Part shown: piece after piece, positions 1-5,307 of the stretch
Layout: every line of letters starts with the position of its first letter
Numbering within the stretch: position 1 is the stretch's first letter
Assembly (NCBI GenBank): GCA_947457085.1
Contig: CANGUS010000146.1
Span: forward strand, 1 to 5,307
DNA length: 5,307 nt
Source: Bacteroidota bacterium
Lineage (GTDB): Bacteria; Bacteroidota; Bacteroidia; Chitinophagales; Chitinophagaceae
Reading direction: 5' to 3'
Program-made: the position numbers and the translations under genes
The notes under the pieces: model-generated
Seen by the model: the letters and a program-made list of their open reading frames with translations, nothing else
Database searches by the model: none
What the model was told of the DNA's origin: nothing

Positions 1-324
1 GCCAATGCCGCTTTAAAAGGCAGCGAAAGCAACGATTTATTTGAATTCGTTGATGACAAAATGAAAACAAAATCAAACCACAGTGGTGGCATTCAAGGAG
101 GCATTAGCAATGGAGAAGACGTGTTTTTTAGGGTTGCTTTTAAACCCATATCCAGTATACAACAACCGCAAGAAACCTTGAATCAAGCAAACGAAAAACA
201 AACTGTCCATATCAATGGCCGACACGATGTATGTGCAGTGCCACGTGCGGTGCCTGTGGTAATTGCTTATGCAAACATAGTATTGGCTGATTTATTACTC
301 CATTCAAAAATTAAAAAGAGTTAA
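1..324 (+). CDS. aroC: Chorismate synthase, C-terminal fragment (5' end outside window)
   Basis: Chorismate synthase converts 5-enolpyruvylshikimate-3-phosphate to chorismate, the last step of the shikimate pathway, using reduced FMN in the cytoplasm. The reading frame is open from the first base, so the gene enters from the left; 107 C-terminal residues are visible of about 360 usual for the family. Two family blocks are clear in fragment numbering: NHSGGIQGGISNGED at 26-40 (flavin and substrate site region) followed by FRVAFKP, and GRHDVCAVPRAVPVV at 73-87 followed by VLAD. The ATG at base 61 is internal and is not the start. One oddity is Ile88 (ATT at 262-264), where the family signature normally has Glu (as in AVPIxEAM). 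The TAA stop lies 3 bases before the next ATG, so it probably shares a transcript with the downstream redoxin gene. The identification is firm; whether the enzyme is fully normal is less certain because of Ile88. Confidence 0.95.
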   Translation, partial: ANAALKGSESNDLFEFVDDKMKTKSNHSGGIQGGISNGEDVFFRVAFKPISSIQQPQETLNQANEKQTVHINGRHDVCAVPRAVPVVIAYANIVLADLLLHSKIKKS

Positions 325-327
325 GAG

Positions 328-897
328 ATGAAAAAAATAATTTCGATTGTATTCATTTTTTGTTCCTTCTTAGTGATTGCAAAAAATAAAAAAAAGAATC
401 AAAAAAAGGAGGAGGTGATTGTAGCAACACATAATCATGCAGATACGGTGGTAGCAACCAAACCAGAAAAACCAGATGCAGTAATAGGCGCTCCGCTTTT
501 TGATTTTTCGGTATTGACTTCCAAAGGAACCGTTTTTACCAACAAAGATATTCCTAGAAATAACAGTTTTATTTTGATGTTATTTAATCCAGGCTGTGGG
601 CATTGCATTGGTGCTACCAACGAACTAAAAAGTCGCATGAGTGAATTTAAAAACACCACGATTTTATTGGTAACAGGCAATAATTTATATGACAAATTGC
701 AAGATTTTATCAATGAAGCTGGTATCACAGACGATGTTTCAATGACGGTTTCTGTTGAGATGGCAAATATGACTAAAAAAATATTTGAGTACAAAGGCAT
801 TCCGCAAGTAATGGTTTACAACCAGCATAAAATATTGCAACAAACTTTTTATAAAAAAGTGGATATAGACAGTCTTCAATATTATTTAAAAAATTAA
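328..897 (+). CDS. Exported thioredoxin-fold (TlpA/redoxin-like) protein with CGHC active site
   Basis: This is a 189-residue protein with an N-terminal hydrophobic segment (residues 4-18, MKKIISIVFIF onward) that looks like a signal peptide or membrane anchor. A plausible signal-peptidase I site is after V-I-A at 16-18; no proper lipobox is present, since Cys12 sits too early. A Lys-rich linker (19-28) and a low-complexity region to about 50 precede a thioredoxin-like domain: GAPLFDFSVLTSKG at 54-67, the dithiol motif C90-G-H-C93 after LMLFNPG, and a cis-proline candidate in GIPQVMVYN (Pro159). This layout fits the TlpA/ResA/AhpC-TSA-like redoxins of Bacteroidota, which act on disulfides in the periplasm. 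CGHC is the motif of protein disulfide isomerase, so disulfide exchange is plausible, but the substrate is unknown. The gene starts 3 bases after the aroC stop, with AAGAG just before the ATG as a weak ribosome site, and ends 8 bases before the rhomboid gene. Confidence 0.85.
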   Translation: MKKIISIVFIFCSFLVIAKNKKKNQKKEEVIVATHNHADTVVATKPEKPDAVIGAPLFDFSVLTSKGTVFTNKDIPRNNSFILMLFNPGCGHCIGATNELKSRMSEFKNTTILLVTGNNLYDKLQDFINEAGITDDVSMTVSVEMANMTKKIFEYKGIPQVMVYNQHKILQQTFYKKVDIDSLQYYLKN

Positions 898-905
898 GCA
901 ATCCT

Positions 906-1583
906 ATGTTTTTCCCAATTGGCGATACCAATATCAAAAATGGAACAAAGCCATTTTTTGCATACGCACTCATCGCAATCAATATCTGGTTGTTTGTTAA
1001 GCAAATTTATATGCCAGCTGCTGAGCAACAAAGTTATGTTTTGATGTATGGTTGTATTCCATCTGAAATAATGCATGCTCAAGATTTGGGGACTTTGTTT
1101 ACGAATATGTTTTTGCATGGAGGTTGGTCTCACTTAATAGGTAATATGTTGTTTTTATGGATTTTTGGAGACAATATCGAAGCAACAATTGGGTATTTTA
1201 AATTCATTTTATTTTACTTGATTGGAGGAGTGGTTGCTTCATTAACGCATGTATATTTTAATATGGGAAGTGTTGTTCCTAGCATAGGAGCTTCTGGAGC
1301 CATCTCGGCTTGTTTGGGCGCCTATTTGGTGATGTTTCCAACTTCTAAAGTCAAGGTGTTTGTGTTGTTTTTATTGAGTTCTGTTCGGGTACCTGCTATT
1401 TTGTTTTTAGGTATTTGGATCGCTCAGCAATTCATGAGTGGGTATGGTAATTTAGGCAAAACAATTGTAGGGGACAATGTGGCGTATTGGGCACATATCG
1501 GTGGTTTTGTATATGGTGTTTTAGGTGGATTACTATTCAAGAGTAAAGCAATTGCCATTCTAAAAAAGGAAAGAGGCTATTAA
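906..1583 (+). CDS. Rhomboid family intramembrane serine protease
   Basis: Rhomboids are inner-membrane proteases that cut transmembrane segments using a Ser-His dyad. This 225-residue protein has the expected six-helix pattern: hydrophobic stretches at about 17-35, 66-90, 98-118, 126-145, 150-177 and 194-211. The family motifs are complete: HGGWSHLIGNM at 71-81 (His76 and Asn80 match the HxxxN oxyanion-side residues), GASGAISA at 128-135 with nucleophile Ser130, and AHIGGFVYG at 196-204 with catalytic His197. It therefore looks catalytically competent, unlike iRhom-type pseudoproteases. The N-terminus MFFPIGDTN is the usual one for Bacteroidota rhomboids and supports the ATG at 906, although no Shine-Dalgarno is visible. 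The short basic tail (KSKAIAILKKERGY) would be cytoplasmic. It lies 8 bases after the redoxin gene, probably in the same operon. The natural substrate cannot be deduced from the sequence. Confidence 0.93.
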   Translation: MFFPIGDTNIKNGTKPFFAYALIAINIWLFVKQIYMPAAEQQSYVLMYGCIPSEIMHAQDLGTLFTNMFLHGGWSHLIGNMLFLWIFGDNIEATIGYFKFILFYLIGGVVASLTHVYFNMGSVVPSIGASGAISACLGAYLVMFPTSKVKVFVLFLLSSVRVPAILFLGIWIAQQFMSGYGNLGKTIVGDNVAYWAHIGGFVYGVLGGLLFKSKAIAILKKERGY

Positions 1584-1629
1584 TATAAAGAGATTGCTTG
1601 AGTAAGTGCTCCGGATTTATAGTTTCCTA

Positions 1630-1655
1630 TTTTAGTTTATTGGTGTAGACTAAAA
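1630..1655 (+). other. AT-rich inverted repeat (possible weak hairpin) between rhomboid gene and recF
   Basis: TTTTAGT at 1630-1636 is the exact reverse complement of ACTAAAA at 1649-1655. The pairing can extend inward by a G-T wobble and two A-T pairs to leave a six-base loop (TTGGTG). It begins 46 bases after the rhomboid stop. It might help end the aroC-redoxin-rhomboid transcript, but it is GC-poor and the T-run (1663-1667) starts seven bases past the stem, so it is not a classical intrinsic terminator. It could equally be a protein-binding site or chance in AT-rich DNA. Confidence 0.3.
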
Positions 1656-1687
1656 ATATACATTTTTACAATCAACTGAAGCATCTG

Positions 1688-1695
1688 TATATTTG
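1688..1695 (+). promoter_or_regulatory. Candidate Bacteroidota-type -7 promoter element for recF
   Basis: TATATTTG matches the TAnnTTTG -7 consensus of Bacteroidota housekeeping promoters exactly. It ends 6 bases before the recF ATG, so transcription would start at or next to the start codon and give a leaderless or almost leaderless mRNA. No clear TTG or TTTG -33 element lies at the usual distance upstream (the sequence there is a T-run at 1663-1667), which lowers confidence. A second, imperfect match (TACATTTT, 1659-1666) with TTG at 1640-1642 would leave a leader of roughly 30 bases. Confidence 0.35.
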
Positions 1696-1701
1696 TGATT
1701 C

Positions 1702-2775
1702 ATGTCGTCATTAAAAAACATTTCGCTGTTTCATTTTAAAAATTACGAACAACAAACTTTTGTGTTTGAAAAAGAGGTGGTGTGTTTGATTGGCAAAAAT
1801 GGAGTAGGCAAAACATCTATTTTAGATGCTATTTATTATTTGTGTTTTACGAAAAGTTATTTTGTTTCAAACGATTCCCATTGCATTAAAAATGGCACCC
1901 AAGGCATGTTTATCAAAGGGCGGTTTGATGATGAAAGAGAAGTGAAATGTATCATTCGAGAAAATGGGAAAAAAGAATTTTCTTGTGATGAAGAAGTGTA
2001 TTCAAAATTATCCAGCCACATTGGTAAATATTCGTCTGTCATGATAGCGCCAGATGATACTCAATTAATAACAGAAGGTAGTGAATTGAGGCGCAAGTTT
2101 TTAGATGGAATGATAGCTCAAATTGATCCTGTTTATTTGCAACATATTTCAAGCTATGCTAAATTATTGGTGCAACGAAATGCCTATTTAAAAAGTTGTA
2201 AAGGGGAAATTCCAGTTGATTTAACATTGCTGAAATTATACAATGAGCAATTAAACCATCATGCTGAGCCCATTGTAATGAAGCGAAAGTTTTTTGTAGA
2301 AAAACTCATAGAGGAAGCTACCCATATATACCAAGTGCTTGCGAATGATATTGAAGAAATAAAAATTGAATATGATTCCAAATTGCTCAATGATTCTTTG
2401 TTGAATTTATTAGAAACAAATTTGTTTAAAGATGTGGTTACTGCCAGAACAAATTATGGAATACACAAAGATGATTTAGCATTTACGATGAACGGGATGC
2501 CCTTAAAACAAGTAGCTTCACAAGGACAACGAAAATCATTTTTGTTCGCATTAAAATTAGCGCAGTATCAATTGCTTCATCATTATTTAGCACAAAAACC
2601 TATTTTGTTATTGGATGATATTTTTGAAAAGTTAGATGAGTCTAGGAGTGAAAAATTGATTCAATATGTGAAAGGACTTCATACACAACTTTTTATTACG
2701 GATACGCAAAAACATCGTGTACAAAAAGAGTGCAGAGATTTTGAGCAGGATATTCAGTTTGTAGAAATTGTGTAA
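1702..2775 (+). CDS. recF: DNA replication and repair protein RecF
   Basis: RecF is a cytoplasmic SMC-like ATPase that binds gapped DNA and, with RecO and RecR, helps load RecA onto single-stranded DNA at stalled forks. At 357 residues it is the normal full length. The motifs appear in the expected order: the SLFHFKNY opening at 8-15, Walker A GKNGVGKT at 31-38, the family block ELRRKFLDGMI at 128-138, the GIHKDDL block at 253-259, the ABC signature SQGQRKS at 273-279, and Walker B ILLLDD at 301-306 followed by FEKLD. The ATG at 1702 puts the Walker A where the family has it; there is no Shine-Dalgarno in front. A 118-base gap separates it from the rhomboid gene, so it probably has its own promoter. 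In many Bacteroidota a small DUF721 (DciA-like) gene follows recF; here recF is followed directly by the convergent miaA. The call is very secure. Confidence 0.97.
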   Translation: MSSLKNISLFHFKNYEQQTFVFEKEVVCLIGKNGVGKTSILDAIYYLCFTKSYFVSNDSHCIKNGTQGMFIKGRFDDEREVKCIIRENGKKEFSCDEEVYSKLSSHIGKYSSVMIAPDDTQLITEGSELRRKFLDGMIAQIDPVYLQHISSYAKLLVQRNAYLKSCKGEIPVDLTLLKLYNEQLNHHAEPIVMKRKFFVEKLIEEATHIYQVLANDIEEIKIEYDSKLLNDSLLNLLETNLFKDVVTARTNYGIHKDDLAFTMNGMPLKQVASQGQRKSFLFALKLAQYQLLHHYLAQKPILLLDDIFEKLDESRSEKLIQYVKGLHTQLFITDTQKHRVQKECRDFEQDIQFVEIV

Positions 2776-2825
2776 TCAGCGAATGAAGATCTACAATGCA
2801 GAAAAAAAGCAAGCAAATAAAAAAT
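2776..2825. other. Short spacer between convergent recF and miaA
   Basis: This 50-base AT-rich spacer separates the 3' ends of recF and miaA. I see no stable GC-rich hairpin. Read from the miaA side it holds two T-runs of six to seven bases shortly after the stop, but without a stem before them. A 38-codon open frame beginning at 2783 runs antisense into miaA and has no recognisable features. Termination here is either Rho-dependent or the transcripts overlap. Confidence 0.5.
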
Positions 2826-3716
2826 CTAATCGTTTAATTGCATCAAGGTCTTTGCGATTTCCTTTGCTGAGCACATGGTGTATTGACCTTGGTTTTTAAA
2901 CCAAGTGATTTGCCTTTTGGCATAATTGCGGGTATGTTGTTTTATTTTATCTATAGCAAAGGCAAGATCGCCATGGCCTTCAAAGTAACTGAACAGCTCA
3001 GTATAGCCAACTGTCTGCAAGCTTTTTAAATGTTTTTTAGAAAATAGAAATTCAGCTTCTGCAACTAAACCTTGAGCAATCATTAAATCTACTCGGTCAT
3101 TGATGTTTTTATATAAGGGGGCTTTCTCAATGTCTATGGCATATTTTTCGATTTCAAAAGGACGTTTTTTTATGGTTGAATTTCGGTAAGCAAGGATAGA
3201 CTTTTGTGTAGACAATTTAAAGGTAAGAGCCCTCATTAAACGCATGGGGTTATCGGTTTCGCCTATCGCATAAAAATCGGGGTCAGAGTTTTTTACTTCG
3301 TTTTGTAACCAACTCAATCCATTTTTTTGATAGTTAACTTCTACTTCTTTTTTTATGGTTTCATCAATTGCCGGCATTTCGTCTATACCTTCGCAAATGG
3401 CTTTGATGTATAAACCAGTACCTCCCACTAAAATAGCGGTGTCGTTTTTAGTAAAAATTTCATCTAACACGGCGAGCCCAAAACGTTCATATTCGCCTGC
3501 GGATACTTCGTCATGAATGCTGTGGGAGTTTATGAAATGATGTTTGACAGATTGCAATTGTTCTTGACTGGGTTTTGCAACAGCAACGCCTAATTCTTGA
3601 TAACATTGTCTGCTATCTGCCGATAGAATTTCGGTTTTAAAATGTTGTGCTAACTGAATGGCTAAATCTGTTTTGCCACTGGCAGTAGGCCCCGCAATTA
3701 CAATGAGTTTTTTCAA
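2826..3716 (-). CDS. miaA: tRNA dimethylallyltransferase (isopentenyl-tRNA transferase)
   Basis: MiaA transfers a dimethylallyl group from DMAPP to N6 of adenosine 37 in tRNAs that read codons beginning with U, stabilising codon-anticodon pairing. The 296-residue protein has all main landmarks: P-loop GPTASGKT at 9-16, DSRQCY at 34-39 (DSRQ holds the catalytic Asp), the GGTGLYIKA block at 98-106, NPMRLMRAL at 156-164, TVGYTELF at 235-242, and the tRNA-binding TRNYAKRQITWFK at 262-274. The start codon is TTG (3714-3716). No ATG or GTG lies between it and an in-frame TAA at 3726-3728, and the next internal Met (residue 114) would remove the P-loop, so TTG is the only sensible start. No Shine-Dalgarno is visible. 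It begins 12 bases after the upstream gene's stop and in the same frame, which suggests translation by re-initiation from the upstream gene. Function is certain; exact start slightly less so. Confidence 0.96.
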   Translation of the reverse strand: MKKLIVIAGPTASGKTDLAIQLAQHFKTEILSADSRQCYQELGVAVAKPSQEQLQSVKHHFINSHSIHDEVSAGEYERFGLAVLDEIFTKNDTAILVGGTGLYIKAICEGIDEMPAIDETIKKEVEVNYQKNGLSWLQNEVKNSDPDFYAIGETDNPMRLMRALTFKLSTQKSILAYRNSTIKKRPFEIEKYAIDIEKAPLYKNINDRVDLMIAQGLVAEAEFLFSKKHLKSLQTVGYTELFSYFEGHGDLAFAIDKIKQHTRNYAKRQITWFKNQGQYTMCSAKEIAKTLMQLND

Positions 3717-3728
3717 TTTATCAAATTA

Positions 3729-4280
3729 TTAATCTTCTGTAAAATTGCCCATGTCTTCATCACTAATCACCTCATCTTCACCTTCATCACCATATCCTTC
3801 TGCGTCGCCGGCTAAATCATATATTTCAAGCGTTTCCATCACCGCATCTTTTTCTTTGCCTAAAATACCAAACTGACTCGGTGAAATACCTTCGCTTTTA
3901 GTTACCCGAGGGAATTGATCTGAGTCCATTAGAAATTCTTTCAAGGAAATAACTTCTAAATGCAAGGTCCAATTTTTTGGGTGCACACATTCATAAATAA
4001 ATTGTTGGTGAGGGTCGTTCATCAATGCGCCAATAGGCGTTTTTCTCATGCTTAATGCAGGGGCATCACGTAAATTTTTTTCTACAGTAGAAGAAATTTC
4101 TCTTCCTTTATGAATAAAATTATCGGTCATAAAAAAAGAAGCTTCCATGGTATCCGGAAATTGAAAAGCGGTTTTTATACAAGTATGTAAGTCGTGAAAA
4201 CTTTGATTTGTAAGCACTTCAACGTCTCTGAAGGTAGCATTATCTTCGTCCCAACTGATCGTAAATTTTAATAAAGACAT
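3729..4280 (-). CDS. pRiA4b ORF-3-like protein with acidic C-terminal tail, function unknown
   Basis: This is a 183-residue, probably cytoplasmic protein with no signal peptide or membrane segment. The N-terminal half resembles the plasmid pRiA4b ORF-3-like family (PF07929): a strand-rich start MSLLKFTISWDEDNATFRDVEV, then SFHDLHTCIKTAFQF at 27-41 and ASFFMTDNF at 47-55, followed by FIYECVHPKNWTLHLEVI at 94-111, where canonical members have a YxxDxGDxW-type motif. That acidic GD core is missing here, so any catalytic or binding role inferred from the canonical family may not apply. The tail from about 155 is rich in Asp, Glu and Gly (GDAEGYGDEGEDEV...). I chose the ATG at 4278-4280, preceded by an A-rich stretch, over a TTG seven codons upstream. 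It sits between the CCA-adding enzyme (26-base gap) and miaA (12-base gap), so a role near tRNA maturation is possible but unproven. It ends in tandem stops, TAA TAA. Confidence 0.75.
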   Translation of the reverse strand: MSLLKFTISWDEDNATFRDVEVLTNQSFHDLHTCIKTAFQFPDTMEASFFMTDNFIHKGREISSTVEKNLRDAPALSMRKTPIGALMNDPHQQFIYECVHPKNWTLHLEVISLKEFLMDSDQFPRVTKSEGISPSQFGILGKEKDAVMETLEIYDLAGDAEGYGDEGEDEVISDEDMGNFTED

Positions 4281-4306
4281 ATTATTTTTTCTTGAAAGCA
4301 AACATA

Positions 4307-5307
4307 CTAAATAGCTTTTATATTTAATTCATTTGCTTTGTGAATCATGAATTGATAGGCTTCATCATAATCGTTCTTAATCATTCCATCTAAAATGGCT
4401 TCTCTCACCGCGTCTTTTAGTTCGCCCACAAGTTTTGAAGGAGGTAAATTAAAGGTTTCCATAATTAACTCTCCAGAAATAGGGGGTTGCCAATTTCTAA
4501 TTTGGTCTTGCTCTTCAACGGCTTTCATACGTTCGGCTACCAAGTTAAAATTCTCTCTGAAGCGTTTTACTTTTTCTTGATTTTTAGAAGTGATGTCAGC
4601 ATTGCAAAGCAACATTAAATCATCAATTTCTTCTCCCGCATCAAATAATAATCTTCGGATAGCACTGTCGGTAATGCTGTCTTTTGTTAGGCTCACGGGC
4701 CTGTGATGTAATTGAACGAGTTTTTGAACATATTTCATTTTTTCATTCAAGGGCAATTTTAATTTTTTAAAAATGCCGGGCACCATTTTACTTCCAATCC
4801 ATTCATGGTTATGAAACGTCCAACCATGACCTTTTTCAAAGCGTTTCGTAGCGGGTTTCCCAATATCGTGTAACAACGCAGCCCAGCGTAACCAGAGATT
4901 ATCGGTATGAGGAGCCAATTGATCTACTACTTGAATGGTATGATAAAAATTATCTTTATGTCCAATGCTGTCAATATATTGTGCCCCTGCTAAATCTACC
5001 AATTCAGGGAAAATACGTTTCAAAATGCCCGTTGTGTATAATAAATCAAAACCAATGGAAGGTTTTTTACAAGCCAATATTTTATTTAATTCTTCAACAA
5101 TGCGTTCTTTTGAAATAATATCGATGCGAGGGGCATTTTCGCAGAGGGCTTGCAAGGTTTTTTCTTCTATGGTGTATTGCAATTGAGTGGCAAAACGAAT
5201 GGTGCGAAGCATTCTCAAAGGGTCATCCGAGAAAGTTTGAGCAGGCTCCAAGGGCGTTCTTAAAATTTTGCGTTCAATATCTTGTTGCCCATTAAAAGGG
5301 TCAATAA
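4307..5307 (-). CDS. CCA-adding tRNA nucleotidyltransferase with HD domain, N-terminus outside window
   Basis: This class II enzyme adds or repairs the 3' CCA end of tRNAs. The frame stays open to the window edge, giving 332 residues; by comparison with family members of about 470, roughly the first 140 (the nucleotidyltransferase head with its GGxxRD and DxD motifs) are missing. The visible part starts with IDPFNGQQDIERKILRTPLEP and continues with SDDPLRMLRTIRFATQL (from fragment residue 26), the (E/D)DxxR motif whose Asp28 and Arg31 select the incoming base, then ERIVEELNKIL at 67-77. An HD phosphohydrolase-type domain follows: YHT (His122), LLHDIGKP (His146-Asp147) and FHNHEW (His165, His167), so its metal ligands appear intact. 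An apparent start at 5251 is only an internal TTG codon. The stop lies 26 bases before the acidic-protein gene, and the three minus-strand genes probably form an operon. Whether it adds all of CCA or only part cannot be told from this half. Confidence 0.95.
   Translation of the reverse strand, partial: IDPFNGQQDIERKILRTPLEPAQTFSDDPLRMLRTIRFATQLQYTIEEKTLQALCENAPRIDIISKERIVEELNKILACKKPSIGFDLLYTTGILKRIFPELVDLAGAQYIDSIGHKDNFYHTIQVVDQLAPHTDNLWLRWAALLHDIGKPATKRFEKGHGWTFHNHEWIGSKMVPGIFKKLKLPLNEKMKYVQKLVQLHHRPVSLTKDSITDSAIRRLLFDAGEEIDDLMLLCNADITSKNQEKVKRFRENFNLVAERMKAVEEQDQIRNWQPPISGELIMETFNLPPSKLVGELKDAVREAILDGMIKNDYDEAYQFMIHKANELNIKAI

Noticed and set aside
334..381. Lipoprotein signal in the redoxin using Cys12
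   Set aside because: Cys12 lies within the hydrophobic core, too near the N-terminus, and the residues before it (VFIF) do not form a lipobox; a normal signal peptide or anchor fits better.
435..800. A 121-codon open frame on the minus strand inside the redoxin gene
   Set aside because: It is wholly antisense to a gene with clear thioredoxin motifs, shows no recognisable domain and has no promoter or ribosome site; it is a shadow frame.
2786..2825. Intrinsic terminator for miaA formed by the T-runs seen on the minus strand
   Set aside because: No stem of useful length or GC content precedes either T-run; only a 5-base ATGCA/TGCAT pairing over a long distance is present.
2783..2899. A 38-codon plus-strand frame starting just after recF, where Bacteroidota often have a DUF721 gene
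   Set aside because: The predicted peptide does not resemble DUF721/DciA, and most of it is antisense to the conserved end of miaA.
4281..4301. Upstream TTG start (adding seven residues) for the acidic-tailed protein
   Set aside because: The ATG at 4278-4280 has an A-rich leader typical of the phylum and begins a strand pattern like the family's N-terminus; the extra residues (LSRKNN) add nothing recognisable.
5249..5251. TTG at 5251 as the start of a 314-residue CCA-adding enzyme
   Set aside because: The frame continues upstream with conserved family sequence (IDPFNGQQDIERKILRTP), so the codon is an internal Leu and the gene runs off the window.

Overview
The window looks like an ordinary chromosomal housekeeping segment from an AT-rich member of the Bacteroidota. 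Three things suggest this: the rhomboid begins MFFPIGD, which is typical of that phylum; Shine-Dalgarno sites are nearly absent; and a TAnnTTTG-type -7 motif lies upstream of recF. The order below phylum cannot be fixed from the sequence; a Chitinophagales- or Sphingobacteriales-like lineage is a guess. There are no RNA genes, insertion sequences, CRISPR arrays or phage genes, and no gene-free stretch exceeds about 120 bases.

Plus strand, 1-2775: the C-terminal end of chorismate synthase (aroC, cut by the left edge) is followed after 3 bases by an exported thioredoxin-fold protein with a CGHC active site, and after 8 more bases by a rhomboid serine protease. These three are probably co-transcribed. 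A 118-base spacer follows. It carries an AT-rich inverted repeat and a possible promoter very close to the start of recF, which encodes the recombination-mediator ATPase.

Minus strand, 5307-2826: the order of transcription is the CCA-adding tRNA nucleotidyltransferase (N-terminus cut by the right edge), a small acidic-tailed protein that resembles the pRiA4b ORF-3 family, then miaA (tRNA dimethylallyltransferase). Gaps of 26 and 12 bases suggest one operon with a tRNA-maturation theme. recF and miaA converge on a 50-base spacer without a convincing terminator hairpin.

No clearly new system is visible. The points most worth a second look are: miaA must start at TTG, 12 bases after a tandem TAA TAA and in the same frame as the upstream gene; the AroC C-terminal signature has Ile where Glu is normally conserved; an uncharacterised acidic protein sits between two tRNA enzymes; and recF may have a leaderless or near-leaderless transcript.
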